Assembly: GCF_029893805.1 (NCBI RefSeq)
Contig: NZ_JARXYP010000002.1
Location: 2,418,001 to 2,482,000, forward strand
Source: Streptomyces sp. SAI-135
GTDB taxonomy: Bacteria > Actinomycetota > Actinomycetes > Streptomycetales > Streptomycetaceae
Direction: 5' to 3'
DNA: 64,000 nucleotides
In this document: one piece after another, positions 7,491-16,064 of the stretch
Position numbering within the stretch: position 1 is the first letter of the stretch
Layout: each line of letters begins with the position of its first letter
Notes under the pieces: generated by a model
The model's input: only the letters and a program-made list of their open reading frames with translations
Databases searched by the model: none
What the model was told of the DNA's origin: nothing
Program-made: the position numbers and the translations under genes

Positions 7491-8912
7491 CTAGCCGACC
7501 GCGCCTTCCATCTGGAGCTCGATCAGCCGGTTGAGTTCCAGCGCGTACTCCATGGGCAGCTCCTTCGCGATGGGCTCGACGAAGCCGCGCACGATCATGG
7601 CCATCGCCTCGAACTCGCTCAGACCACGGCTCATCAGGTAGAAGAGCTGGTCCTCGGAGACCTTGGAGACGGTCGCCTCGTGGCCCATGGACACGTCGTC
7701 CTCGCGGACGTCCACGTAGGGGTACGTGTCGGAGCGGGAGATGGTGTCGACGAGCAGCGCGTCGCACAGCACGTTGGACTTGGAGCCGTGGGCGCCCTCA
7801 CCGATCTCGACGAGACCGCGGTAGGACGTACGACCGCCGCCGCGCGCCACCGACTTGGAGACGATGTTGGAGGAGGTGTTCGGCGCCATGTGGACCATCT
7901 TGGAGCCGGCGTCCTGGTGCTGGCCCTCGCCCGCGAAGGCGATGGACAGGGTCTCGCCCTTGGCGTGCTCGCCCATCAGGTAGACGGCCGGGTACTTCAT
8001 GGTGACCTTGGAGCCGATGTTGCCGTCGATCCACTCCATGGTCGCGCCCTCGTACGCCACGGCGCGCTTGGTGACCAGGTTGTAGACGTTGTTCGACCAG
8101 TTCTGGATGGTCGTGTAGCGGCAGCGGGCGCCCTTCTTCACGATGATCTCGACGACCGCGGAGTGCAGGGAGTCCGACTTGTAGATCGGGGCCGTGCAGC
8201 CCTCGACGTAGTGGACGTAGGCGTCCTCGTCGACGATGATCAGCGTCCGCTCGAACTGGCCCATGTTCTCCGTGTTGATCCGGAAGTAGGCCTGGAGCGG
8301 GATCTCCACGTGCACGCCCTTCGGCACGTAGATGAAGGAACCGCCGGACCACACCGCGGTGTTCAGCGACGCGAACTTGTTGTCGCCGACCGGGATGACG
8401 GTGCCGAAGTACTCCTTGAAGAGCTCGGGGTGCTCCTTCAGGGCGGTGTCGGTGTCCAGGAAGATGACGCCCTGCTCCTCCAGGTCCTCACGGATCTGGT
8501 GGTAGACGACCTCGGACTCGTACTGGGCCGCGACACCGGCGACGAGGCGCTGCTTCTCCGCCTCGGGGATGCCGAGCTTGTCGTACGTGTTCTTGATGTC
8601 CTCGGGCAGGTCCTCCCAGGACTCCGCCTGCTTCTCCGTGGACCGCACGAAGTACTTGATGTTGTCGAAGTCGATGCCGGAGAGGTCGGAGCCCCAGTTC
8701 GGCATGGGCTTCTTGTCGAACAGGCGCAGACCCTTGAGGCGGAGCTTGGTCATCCACTCCGGCTCGTTCTTCTTCGCGGAGATGTCGCGTACGACTTCCT
8801 CGCTCAGACCGCGCTTCGCAGAGGCGCCGGCTTCGTCGGAGTCGGCCCAGCCGTATTCGTACTTGCCCAGGCCCTCGAGCTCAGGGTGGGCAGTCTCCGT
8901 GGGGAGAGTCAT
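7491..8912 (-). CDS. sufB: Fe-S assembly scaffold protein SufB
   Basis: 473 aa, the normal length. It is the main scaffold subunit on which clusters are built. Visible family blocks are [53 protein letters not shown] and [20 protein letters not shown]. The last has the EATVS-type sequence that precedes the conserved C-terminal helices. The ATG overlaps the sufR stop by 4 nt, so repressor and scaffold are translationally coupled. Confidence 0.97.
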   Translation of the reverse strand: MTLPTETAHPELEGLGKYEYGWADSDEAGASAKRGLSEEVVRDISAKKNEPEWMTKLRLKGLRLFDKKPMPNWGSDLSGIDFDNIKYFVRSTEKQAESWEDLPEDIKNTYDKLGIPEAEKQRLVAGVAAQYESEVVYHQIREDLEEQGVIFLDTDTALKEHPELFKEYFGTVIPVGDNKFASLNTAVWSGGSFIYVPKGVHVEIPLQAYFRINTENMGQFERTLIIVDEDAYVHYVEGCTAPIYKSDSLHSAVVEIIVKKGARCRYTTIQNWSNNVYNLVTKRAVAYEGATMEWIDGNIGSKVTMKYPAVYLMGEHAKGETLSIAFAGEGQHQDAGSKMVHMAPNTSSNIVSKSVARGGGRTSYRGLVEIGEGAHGSKSNVLCDALLVDTISRSDTYPYVDVREDDVSMGHEATVSKVSEDQLFYLMSRGLSEFEAMAMIVRGFVEPIAKELPMEYALELNRLIELQMEGAVG

Positions 8913-9652
8913 GCGGGGTTCCTCCCGGCCGTGCTTGCAGATGCGTGATGAGTGGTGTGGGAAATCTTGGGGATGAACGTCGTGCAGACGCCGTCGCCGT
9001 GCGCGATGGTCGCCAGTCGCTGGACATGGGTTCCCAGCAGCTGGGAGAAGAACTCGGTCTCCGCCTCACAGAGCTGGGGGAACTTCTCCGCGACATGGGC
9101 CACCGGGCAGTGGTGCTGGCAGAGCTGCTCGCCGACCGGTGCGCTGCGCGCCGTAGCAGCGTACCCGTCCGCGCTCAGGGCCTTGGCCAGGGCTTCGGTG
9201 CGCTCCTCGGGGGCGGCGGACTCGACGGCCTTGCGGTACTGCTCGGCCTGCGCGGCGATCCTCGCGCGCGCGAAGGCGACGACCGCCTCGTCCCCGCCGA
9301 AGCGCTCCTGGATCCAGTGCAGGGCGTCCGCGGCGAGCTTGTCGTAGGACTGGTCGAAGGCGTCCCGGCCGCAGTCGGTGAGCGCGAAGACCTTGGCGGG
9401 CCGGCCACGCGTGCGCGCGCCGTACACCCGCTGCTCCCGCGCCTCGACGACCTCGTCGGCCACCAGCGCGTCCAGATGACGCCGTACGGCCGCCTGGGTC
9501 AGCCCGAGACGGCCTGCCAGCTCGGCGACGGTCGACGGGCCGTGGTCCAGGATGGATCGCGCGACGCGGTTGCGGGTGGACCGCTCACCGGTCGCGAGCT
9601 CCTCCTGAGGGGCCCCCGTGGGGGTCTCCCGTGCCTCGCCGACGTTTTTCAC
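8909..9652 (-). CDS. sufR: Fe-S-sensing repressor of the suf operon, SufR
   Basis: 247 aa from the GTG at 9652 ([10 protein letters not shown]). The N-terminal winged helix is [25 protein letters not shown], followed by a [12 protein letters not shown] wing. The C-terminal cluster site holds Cys178 and Cys182 ([11 protein letters not shown]), Cys195 (PQLCEAE) and Cys223. SufR carrying a cluster represses the suf operon; apo-SufR releases it. I chose GTG 9652 because a TTGCCC (9683-9688), 18-bp spacer and AACAAT (9659-9664) give a leaderless promoter there. An in-frame GTG at 9724 would add 24 residues and also follows a TAGGGA box, so the start is not certain. Confidence 0.92.
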   Translation of the reverse strand: MKNVGEARETPTGAPQEELATGERSTRNRVARSILDHGPSTVAELAGRLGLTQAAVRRHLDALVADEVVEAREQRVYGARTRGRPAKVFALTDCGRDAFDQSYDKLAADALHWIQERFGGDEAVVAFARARIAAQAEQYRKAVESAAPEERTEALAKALSADGYAATARSAPVGEQLCQHHCPVAHVAEKFPQLCEAETEFFSQLLGTHVQRLATIAHGDGVCTTFIPKISHTTHHASASTAGRNPA

Positions 9653-9665
9653 AACGCCATTGTTG
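9652..9665 (-). promoter_or_regulatory. SufR operator CAAC-N6-GTTG at the suf promoter
   Basis: CAAC (9652-9655), six bases, GTTG (9662-9665) form a perfect inverted repeat. I recall CAAC-N6-GTTG as the reported SufR box of Streptomyces avermitilis. It covers the putative -10 and the GTG start chosen for sufR, so SufR bound here would block its own operon. Confidence 0.75.
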
Positions 9666-9724
9666 CGTAATTCCTCAGGAGCGGGCAAGCCGCGTCCGGT
9701 CCGGGGGGTGGTGCCCTGCGTCAC

Positions 9725-9743
9725 TTAGGCCTCCCTAACCTGA
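9725..9743 (-). promoter_or_regulatory. Possible IdeR/DmdR iron box upstream of sufR
   Basis: Read on the minus strand this 19-mer is TCAGGTTAGGGAGGCCTAA. It matches about 14 of 19 positions of the IdeR/DmdR1 consensus TTAGGTTAGGCTCACCTAA as I remember it. It lies between sufR and the divergent acetyltransferase gene. It is imperfect in the right half, and binding is unproven. Confidence 0.35.
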
Positions 9744-9758
9744 CCTGGGAGAACGATC

Positions 9759-9772
9759 TTTGATCGATCAAA
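9759..9772. promoter_or_regulatory. Perfect palindrome TTTGATCGATCAAA in a divergent promoter region
   Basis: A 14-bp perfect palindrome with an AT-rich edge stands out in the GC-rich sequence. It lies 42 bp before the acetyltransferase ATG and about 100 bp upstream of sufR. It is a candidate operator for an unknown regulator. Confidence 0.4.
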
Positions 9773-9813
9773 CCGGTGGCTTTCGACGGCCCCTTCCGGG
9801 AGACTCGCGAACC

Positions 9814-10668
9814 ATGCCGATACCTCCTCCCACCGGCCCACTTGTCACGCGCGAGACCCTCGCCGGGCAACTGCGCGAGCTGGGTGTCACAAGCGGCGAG
9901 ATCCTGCTCGTGCACTCCTCGCTCAGCTCCCTCGGCTGGGTCTGCGGAGGCCCGGTCGCGGTGGTCCAGGGGCTTCTGGACGCCCTCGGCCCGGACGGCA
10001 CCCTCGTGGTCCCCACCCAGACCGGCGACCTGTCCGATCCGGCGGTGTGGAGCAACCCCCCGGTGCCCGAGGAGTGGTGGGACACGATCCGGGCGACCAT
10101 GCCCGCCTACGACCCCCTCGTCACGCCCTCGCGCGGGGTCGGCGTGATCCCGGAGACCGTCCGCACCTGGCCCGGCGCCCTGCGCAGCGCCCACCCGCAG
10201 ACCTCCTTCGCGGCGATCGGCCCACGCGCGCGTGCGGTGCTGGACGGCCACGCCCCCGACTGCCGCCTGGGCGAGCGGAGCCCGCTGGCCCGGCTGGAGG
10301 CCCTCCACGCGCGCGTGCTGCTCCTGGGCGCGGGCTACGACACCTGCACCAGCTTCCACCTCGCCGAGTACCGCGTCCCGGGCCCGCTGGTGAAGGTGGG
10401 CCGCCCGGGGCCGGACGGCTGGGAGGTGGTGACGGAGGTCTCGATCACCTCGGACCGCTTCGACGAGCTGGGGTACGACTTCGAGCGGGACACCGGTGTC
10501 GTCGTACGGGGAAGGGCGGGCGCGGCCGACGCCCGGCTGTTCCCCCTCGCGGACGCGGTGGCGTACGCGGAGCGCTGGCTGCCGCTGCACCGCTCCCGCG
10601 AGGAGGAGGTCCCGCTCGCGGCGCGGGAGGGACTCGGGCGAGCCCGGGGCGGCCTGAGCACCGACTGA
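9814..10668 (+). CDS. AAC(3)-family aminoglycoside N-acetyltransferase-like protein
   Basis: 284 aa from the ATG at 9814. The antibiotic_NAT family pattern is clear: ILLVHSSLSSLGWVCGG near residues 30-46, then DGTLVVPTQTGDLSDP, RSAHPQTSFAAIGPRA with the conserved histidine, and LLLGAGYDTCTSFHLAEYR. Such enzymes acetylate the 3-amino group of aminoglycosides or related natural products with acetyl-CoA. In Streptomyces chromosomes these genes often lie away from any antibiotic cluster, as here, so resistance is not certain. An in-frame ATG at 9760 exists, but the 9814 start gives the usual N-terminus. Confidence 0.85.
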   Translation: MPIPPPTGPLVTRETLAGQLRELGVTSGEILLVHSSLSSLGWVCGGPVAVVQGLLDALGPDGTLVVPTQTGDLSDPAVWSNPPVPEEWWDTIRATMPAYDPLVTPSRGVGVIPETVRTWPGALRSAHPQTSFAAIGPRARAVLDGHAPDCRLGERSPLARLEALHARVLLLGAGYDTCTSFHLAEYRVPGPLVKVGRPGPDGWEVVTEVSITSDRFDELGYDFERDTGVVVRGRAGAADARLFPLADAVAYAERWLPLHRSREEEVPLAAREGLGRARGGLSTD

Positions 10669-10928
10669 ACTTGTCTCAACGCCCCGGCGGAACGCATTCA
10701 AGGACACCCGAGCCGGCCCGAGGACCCGGACCGCCTCGGACGACCCGGGCTGGTTCGGAAGGCCGCCCTCCGGCCCGGTCCCCGGCCGGTCCCGAAACCT
10801 CCGGCCGGTCGGTCCCGAGACCCCGGGGCCCGGCTCAGGGACGCCCGGACCGGTACCGGACACCCGAGCCTGTCGGACGGGACCCCCGAGACCGCGAGCC
10901 GTCTCCAAGCCCCCGGGCCGGACTCAGA
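10669..10928. other. CCGG-rich low-complexity intergenic stretch
   Basis: No gene is visible between the acetyltransferase and the ABC ATPase. The first 260 bp are built of imperfect CCGG/CCCGAG words; for example, CCGGCCGGTCCCGA occurs twice near 10790. This grades into the 9-bp repeat array that follows. Confidence 0.5.
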
Positions 10929-10982
10929 CACCCCGTGCACCCCGTGCACCCTGTGCACCCCGTGCACCCCGTGCACCCCGTG
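10929..10982. repeat. Six tandem copies of a 9-bp repeat (CACCCCGTG)
   Basis: Copies start at 10929, 10938, 10947, 10956, 10965 and 10974. Only the third has a substitution (CACCCTGTG). Each junction makes a GTGCAC palindrome. The array lies 124 bp before the ABC ATPase start, outside any gene. Confidence 0.95.
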
Positions 10983-11105
10983 ACAGCCTCCAACACACCG
11001 TGACGAGCCCCCTGCAACCCCACGGCGGCCCCGGAAATCCCCCCGGCGGTGGAGATCTCGCACCCGACCGTCTGCGGCGCGGGCGGCGTACCTAGACTCG
11101 GGCCC

Positions 11106-12029
11106 ATGCGAAGTGAGCCCGTGGTCCAGGTCCACGCCCTGGTGAAGCGGTACGGCACGAAGACCGCCGTGGACGGCCTCGACCTGGTGACCCGGGCGGG
11201 CGTGACCGCCGTACTCGGGCCCAACGGCGCCGGCAAGACGACGACCGTGGAGACCTGCGAGGGATACCGCAGGCCGGACTCCGGCACGGTACGGGTCCTG
11301 GGCCTCGACCCCGTGCGCCAGGCCCGTGAGCTGCACCCGAGGATCGGCGTGATGCTCCAGTCCGGGGGCGTGTACTCCGGCGCCAGGGCCGACGAGATGC
11401 TGCGGCACATGGCGAGCCTGCACGCGCACCCGCTCGACGTGGACGCGCTGATCGAACGCCTGGGTCTGGAGAGCTGCGGCCGGACGACGTACCGCAGGCT
11501 GTCGGGCGGCCAGCAGCAGCGCCTGGCCCTCGCCATGGCCGTGGTGGGGCGCCCGGAACTGGTGTTCCTGGACGAACCGACCGCCGGCCTCGACCCGCAG
11601 GCCCGCCGCGCGACCTGGGACCTGGTCCGCGACCTGCGCGCGGACGGCGTCTCGGTCGTGCTCACCACGCACTACATGGACGAGGCCGAGCAGCTCGCCG
11701 ACGACGTGGCGATCATCGACGGCGGCCGGGTCATCGCCCAGGGCACCCCGGAGGAGCTGTGCCGGGGCGGCGCCGAGAACACCCTGCGCTTCACGGGCCG
11801 CCCCGGGCTGGACGTCGGCTCCCTCCTCAAGGCCCTCCCCGCCGACTGCACCGCGGCCGAGCTGACCCCCGGCTCCTACCGGGTGGTCGGCAAGGTGAAC
11901 CCCCAACTGCTGGCGACGGTGACGTCCTGGTGCGCCCAGCACGGCGTGATGCCGGAGAAGATCTCGGTGGAACGCCACACCCTGGAAGACGTGTTCCTGG
12001 AGCTGACCGGCAAGGAGCTGCGAGCGTGA
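11106..12029 (+). CDS. ABC transporter ATP-binding protein (drug/ABC-2 exporter type)
   Basis: 307 aa. Walker A is GPNGAGKTT (about residues 38-46). The signature is RLSGGQQQRLALAMA, Walker B is ELVFLDEPTAGLDPQ, and the switch histidine is in VVLTTHYMDEAEQLAD. The C-terminal extension is of the DrrA/NodI exporter type. It is translationally coupled (GTGA overlap) to the membrane partner downstream. The pair immediately precedes ctaA, which raises a possible link to heme or cofactor handling, but substrate cannot be read from sequence. Confidence 0.92.
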   Translation: MRSEPVVQVHALVKRYGTKTAVDGLDLVTRAGVTAVLGPNGAGKTTTVETCEGYRRPDSGTVRVLGLDPVRQARELHPRIGVMLQSGGVYSGARADEMLRHMASLHAHPLDVDALIERLGLESCGRTTYRRLSGGQQQRLALAMAVVGRPELVFLDEPTAGLDPQARRATWDLVRDLRADGVSVVLTTHYMDEAEQLADDVAIIDGGRVIAQGTPEELCRGGAENTLRFTGRPGLDVGSLLKALPADCTAAELTPGSYRVVGKVNPQLLATVTSWCAQHGVMPEKISVERHTLEDVFLELTGKELRA

Positions 12030-12796
12030 CCGCCACCGGCATGTACACCCCGAAGCCGGGCGCTGCGCCCCTGGGACGCATGATCGCGACCCAGGCGGTC
12101 CTGGAGACGAAGATGCTCCTGCGCAACGGCGAGCAGCTGCTGCTGACGGTGGTGATCCCCACCCTTGTGCTGGTCCTGTTCAGCTCGGTGGACATCATCG
12201 ACACCGGCACGGACAAGGCGGTGGACTTCCTCACCCCCGGCGTCCTGGCCCTCGCGGTCATGTCGACGGCCTTCACCGGCCAGGCCATCGCGACCGGCTT
12301 CGAACGCCGCTACGGCGTCCTGAAGCGCCTCGCGTCCTCACCGCTCCCCCGCTGGGCCCTGATGACGGCGAAGACGGTGTCGGTCCTGGTGACGGAGATC
12401 CTCCAGGTGGTCCTGCTGACGGTGATCGCCTTCGCCCTGGGCTGGTCACCGCAGGGAAACCCCTTCGCCGTCCTCCTGCTCCTGATCCTCGGCACGGCGG
12501 CCTTCTCGGGCCTGGGCCTCCTCATGGCCGGCACCCTCAAGGCGGAAGCCACCCTGGCCGCGGCCAACCTGGTCTTCCTGCTCCTCCTGGTCGGCGGCGG
12601 GGTCATCATCCCCCTGGACCAGTTCTCCCAGGCCACCCAGGACATCCTGCGCCTGCTCCCGATCACGGCCCTGTCGGACGGCCTGCGGGACGTACTCCAG
12701 CACGGCGCCGGGATGCCGTGGGGCGACCTGGGGATCCTGGCGGTGTGGGCCGTGGTGGGCCTTGCCGCGGCGGGGCGCTTCTTCCGCTGGGAGTAG
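12026..12796 (+). CDS. ABC-2 type permease
   Basis: 256 aa with six predicted membrane helices; the first is around QLLLTVVIPTLVLVLFSSV and the last around GILAVWAVVGLAAAGRFF. The GTG start overlaps the ATPase stop. It contains the DrrB-like block IATGFERRYGVLKRLASSPLPRW followed by helices. It is the membrane half of the exporter with the preceding ATPase. Confidence 0.9.
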   Translation: MTATGMYTPKPGAAPLGRMIATQAVLETKMLLRNGEQLLLTVVIPTLVLVLFSSVDIIDTGTDKAVDFLTPGVLALAVMSTAFTGQAIATGFERRYGVLKRLASSPLPRWALMTAKTVSVLVTEILQVVLLTVIAFALGWSPQGNPFAVLLLLILGTAAFSGLGLLMAGTLKAEATLAAANLVFLLLLVGGGVIIPLDQFSQATQDILRLLPITALSDGLRDVLQHGAGMPWGDLGILAVWAVVGLAAAGRFFRWE

Positions 12797-12850
12797 AGGT
12801 CCGCTGGGAGCAGGGGCCCTCGTGAACGCGTGCACAAGCGGGCGCCTACG

Positions 12851-13870
12851 ATGGAACGCGTGCCGAACCTGACCCGTGCCGACGCCGTAGCGGCCGTCCG
12901 CAACCCGCTCGCCTTCATCGCCGCACGCTGGACCCCGACGCCCCGGACGGTTCAGCGGGCGGCTCTGTCCGCTCTCGTCATGGCGGTGGTCATCGTGGTC
13001 ACCGGCGGCGCGGTGCGGCTGACCGGATCGGGGCTCGGGTGCCCGACCTGGCCCAAGTGCACGGACGACTCGCTGACCGCGACCAGCGCGATGGGCTTCC
13101 ACGGAGCGATCGAGTTCGGCAACCGGATGCTGACGTACGTGCTGTGCGCCGCCGTCGGCTGGGCCATCGTCGCGGCCCGCAGCGAGAAGCCGCGCCGCCG
13201 CAGTCTGACCCGGCTGGGCTGGGCGCAGTTCTGGATCGTGATGAGCAACGCGATCCTGGGCGGGATCGTCGTGCTCGTGGGGCTCAACCCGTACACCGTC
13301 GCCGCCCACTTCGTCGCGACCACCGCATTGATCACGGTCGCCGCCGTGATGTGGCAGCGCACCCGCGAGGGCGACACGGCTCCCCGCCCGCTGGTCGGCA
13401 AGCCGGTCCAGCAGCTGGTCTGGTTCATGGTCGCGGCCGCCGCCCTGCTGATCCTCGTCGGCACCGTGGTGACGGGCGCCGGCCCGCACGCCGGTGACTC
13501 CAGCGAGGTCGAGCGGATGCCGCTGGACTGGGAGACCGTGAGCAAGGTGCACGCGGTCCTGGCCTGGATCGTGGTGTCGCTGACCTTCGCCCTGTGGTTC
13601 ATCCTCAAGGCGGTCGACGCTCCCCGGGGCCCCCTGCACCGCACCCGCGACCTCTTCCTGATCCTGCTGGCCCAGGGCGTCATCGGCTACGTCCAGTACT
13701 TCACCGACCTGCCCGAGTTCCTGGTCGGCCTGCACATGCTGGGCTCGGCCCTGGTCTGGATCGGGGTCCTGCGCGTCCTGCTCGCCCTGCGCGAGCGGCC
13801 CGAGGACGAGTCGCCCGAGGTGCCGGCTCAGTACGCCGCCACCAGTTCACCGATCACCGGACCCAGGTAG
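12851..13870 (+). CDS. ctaA: Heme A synthase CtaA
   Basis: 339 aa, eight-helix membrane protein that converts heme O to heme A for cytochrome c oxidase. Features include GGAVRLTGSGLGCPTWPKC in helix 1/loop 1, with a CX6C-like cysteine context, and conserved histidines in AMGFHGAIEFGNRM, VAAHFVATTAL, VSKVHAVLAW and LVGLHMLGSALVW. TACGAT at 12847-12852 followed by GTG at 12860 would also fit a leaderless start, giving 336 aa. The 3' end overlaps the convergent nucleotidyltransferase gene by 43 bp. Confidence 0.95.
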   Translation: MERVPNLTRADAVAAVRNPLAFIAARWTPTPRTVQRAALSALVMAVVIVVTGGAVRLTGSGLGCPTWPKCTDDSLTATSAMGFHGAIEFGNRMLTYVLCAAVGWAIVAARSEKPRRRSLTRLGWAQFWIVMSNAILGGIVVLVGLNPYTVAAHFVATTALITVAAVMWQRTREGDTAPRPLVGKPVQQLVWFMVAAAALLILVGTVVTGAGPHAGDSSEVERMPLDWETVSKVHAVLAWIVVSLTFALWFILKAVDAPRGPLHRTRDLFLILLAQGVIGYVQYFTDLPEFLVGLHMLGSALVWIGVLRVLLALRERPEDESPEVPAQYAATSSPITGPR

Positions 13871-14457
13871 GCGCGGGTCAGTCCGGGCAGCAGCTCCAGT
13901 GCCTCGCGCTGGGAGATCAGCCGGCCCTCACGCACGGTCACGGTCGCGCGGGCGAACGTCAGCAGCCCCAGGTCGACCCACACGTCCCGGTGCCACAGCG
14001 CCGCGTTGTCGAGGGCCGGCCGCCAGAAGTCACGCTGGTCACGGATCACGAAGTCGGCCAGTTCCCGGTCCGCAACCGGCGCCAGCAGGTCCGCGGGCGG
14101 CTTCCCGTGCAGCACCCGCCCGAAGGAGTGCAGTTCGCGCCGGGTCACCGGGGAGACCGGCCGCCTGAACAGCTCCTCGTGGGCCCAGGTGAGGTGGCGG
14201 CGGTCCAGGTCGGCCGACGGCGTCAGATAGGTGCAGTGGAGCTGTGCGGACAGCGGTTCGGCCCGCAGTCGGGCGTGCAGCTTCGCCAGCCGCCACACCG
14301 TGCGGGGCGTGACCGAGGGGAGGACGGCGATCAGGTCCAGGTCGCTGCGCCCCTCCTGGTAGTCGCCGCCGGCCAGCGAGCCGTGGGCCCACACGGCGAC
14401 GGGCGCGAGCGGGGCCAGGTCGGCGAGGAAGCGGTCCAGCAAGGCGTCGGTCTGCAT
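13828..14457 (-). CDS. Nucleotidyltransferase-domain protein (aminoglycoside adenylyltransferase-like)
   Basis: 209 aa. The Pol-beta-type nucleotidyltransferase motif is intact: WAHGSLAGGDYQEGRSDLDL, that is GS followed by DxD. The C-terminal part (ELADFVIRDQRDFWRP, LTFARATVTVREGRLISQRE) resembles the AadA helical domain. Such proteins adenylylate small molecules, but many chromosomal ones have no known substrate. It lies 18 nt after the amidohydrolase gene in one operon, and its last 43 bp overlap the end of ctaA. Confidence 0.8.
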   Translation of the reverse strand: MQTDALLDRFLADLAPLAPVAVWAHGSLAGGDYQEGRSDLDLIAVLPSVTPRTVWRLAKLHARLRAEPLSAQLHCTYLTPSADLDRRHLTWAHEELFRRPVSPVTRRELHSFGRVLHGKPPADLLAPVADRELADFVIRDQRDFWRPALDNAALWHRDVWVDLGLLTFARATVTVREGRLISQREALELLPGLTRAYLGPVIGELVAAY

Positions 14458-14475
14458 GGGCCCATCCTGTACAGC

Positions 14476-15582
14476 TCACTCCAGCCCGTACACCCTGCGC
14501 GCGTTCCCCGCCGCGATCAGCCCCGCCACCCGCTGCGCGTCCGCCAGCGACCAGGCCCCCTCGGCGACCCAGCCGCCCAGCACCCGGGCCAGCGCCTCAC
14601 GGAACAGCCGTGCGCCCACCACATGCAGTTCGGGCAGGCTGTGGGCCCCGCTGGAGAAGACGATCTTGCCGAAGGGGGCCAGTTCCAGGATCTCCGCGAG
14701 GACGGTCGCCGCGCGGGCGCCGGTGCGGACGAGGGCGGCGCCGGAGTCGGCGTAGACGTGCGGGAAGACACCGGCGAGATGGGCGGCGTGCCGGTGGTAG
14801 GGGTAGCTGTGCAGCAGGACGAGGTCGGTGCCGAGACCCGCGGTGGCCCGGACGAAGTCGGTGAGCAGCACGGGGTCGGTGCGGTCGATGCGCAGACCCG
14901 GCTCGCCGAGCCCGGCGTGCAGCTGGAGGGGCAGGCCCGAGGCGGCGGCGATCCACAGCAGGTGCCGCAGGAGCACGGGGTCGGACAGCTCCCCGCCCAC
15001 CCGGCGACCCGCCAGCCACCGGCCTGCCGCGCCCCGCACCTCTCCGGGCCCCGGCGGCTCGGGGGCGAGCGCCAGTCCGTGCCGTACGCCCGCCACCGAG
15101 GTGAAGGCGACCGCGTTCGCGGCGGCTCCGTGCACCGATTCGGCGAGGTTGGCGAGGAAGGACTCGACGGTGCCGGAGGTGTCGGCGACCTGTTCGGCGA
15201 GGAGCTCCAGGCGCACGATCTCGCGGGCGTCGGCGGCCGCGGCGGAGGCCAGCTCGGTGGGTCCTGTGAGGTCGCCGGGCAGCCCGGTGTCGACCAGGTA
15301 GGTGGTGATCCCGCTGCCGCGCAGCAGTCTGCGGCCCGCCTCCAGTACGCCGAGCTCACGGCGCCGGGCCAGGTAGCGGGCGGGCGGACAGTGCGGTTCC
15401 AGGCCGAGCAGCGGCGGGCACCAGCGTCGTACGGCGAAGCCCGTCTGGGTGTCGAACAGCGTGGTGCCCGGGGCGGGCGGGCCCTCGGTGCGGGCCAGCT
15501 GGGCCTCGAAGGTGCCGAGGCCCAGCTCCGTTCTCAGTACGCCGTGGCAGTACTGGTCCACGAGGGACGGCGTTTCGATCAT
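14476..15582 (-). CDS. Amidohydrolase-2 family protein (FluG-like)
   Basis: 368 aa. Family features: DQYCHGVLRTEL at the N-terminus (metal-site region), GLPLQLHAGLGEP (His on a beta-strand), LVLLHSYPYHRHAAHLAGVFPHVYAD and IVFSSGAHSLPELHVVGA, the last resembling the conserved FSSD/SDA region near the C-terminus. The N-terminal motif lacks a clean HxH, so the metal site may differ from classical members. Related domains occur fused to glutamine-synthetase-like proteins (FluG). The reaction is unknown. Confidence 0.75.
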   Translation of the reverse strand: MIETPSLVDQYCHGVLRTELGLGTFEAQLARTEGPPAPGTTLFDTQTGFAVRRWCPPLLGLEPHCPPARYLARRRELGVLEAGRRLLRGSGITTYLVDTGLPGDLTGPTELASAAAADAREIVRLELLAEQVADTSGTVESFLANLAESVHGAAANAVAFTSVAGVRHGLALAPEPPGPGEVRGAAGRWLAGRRVGGELSDPVLLRHLLWIAAASGLPLQLHAGLGEPGLRIDRTDPVLLTDFVRATAGLGTDLVLLHSYPYHRHAAHLAGVFPHVYADSGAALVRTGARAATVLAEILELAPFGKIVFSSGAHSLPELHVVGARLFREALARVLGGWVAEGAWSLADAQRVAGLIAAGNARRVYGLE

Positions 15583-15658
15583 CCGGGCTCCCCGTGTCTG
15601 GACCGTGTGGGCTACTCACAGGTCCTAACGGGTGAACCGGGTGTCAGGTGTTGGGGAC

Positions 15659-15673
15659 GCACACCCCGTGTGC
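15659..15673 (-). terminator. Weak hairpin downstream of the 110-aa gene
   Basis: A 6-bp perfect stem (GCACAC/GTGTGC) with a CCC loop starts 14 nt after the stop codon of the gene at 15688. It is short and has no U-run, so termination is a guess. Confidence 0.35.
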
Positions 15674-15687
15674 AAGGGCGGCGGATC

Positions 15688-16020
15688 TCAGCCGTTCGAG
15701 GGACCGCCGACCTGGATGCCCGCCATGCGGCTCCACTCGTACGGGCCGGTCTTCACCTTGGCCGCGAACTCGCCGTCGAACTCCTCGTGCACCGTGATGC
15801 CGGACTTCTCGACGGCCTTCTCGGCGATCTCGTGCGAGGGGGCCACCAGGTCGCCCCAGCCGCCGTCCTCGCCGACGAGGACGATCCGGGTGCCGCGCTC
15901 GCCGATGTGGGCCAGCTGGCCCTCGGCGCCGCCGTGCTTCTTGGAGAAGGCGCTGATCTGCCTGGTGAGCCGGGCGACCTTGCGCTCGGCCTTCGCGTCA
16001 ACCTGCTGCGTGTCTGCCAT
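15688..16020 (-). CDS. Conserved small protein of unknown function
   Basis: 110 aa, soluble, charged N-terminal half (AKAERKVARLTRQISAFSKK) followed by a compact region RGTRIVLVGEDGGWGDLVAP and VKTGPYEWSRMAGIQVGG. I recognise no catalytic motif. Its codon use and position next to ctaB make it a real gene of the streptomycete core. The ATG at 16018-16020 lies 7 nt after TAGCAT (16028-16033) with no ribosome site, suggesting a leaderless mRNA. Confidence 0.8.
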   Translation of the reverse strand: MADTQQVDAKAERKVARLTRQISAFSKKHGGAEGQLAHIGERGTRIVLVGEDGGWGDLVAPSHEIAEKAVEKSGITVHEEFDGEFAAKVKTGPYEWSRMAGIQVGGPSNG

Positions 16021-16064
16021 GAACAGGATGCTACCGACGGGTAGCGGGGACGGCGACGTGACCC

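Noticed and set aside
13594..16044. An 816-codon plus-strand frame
   Set aside because: It runs antisense to the nucleotidyltransferase, amidohydrolase and 110-aa genes. Composition is Arg/Gly/Ala/Val-rich as expected of a shadow frame in this GC content.
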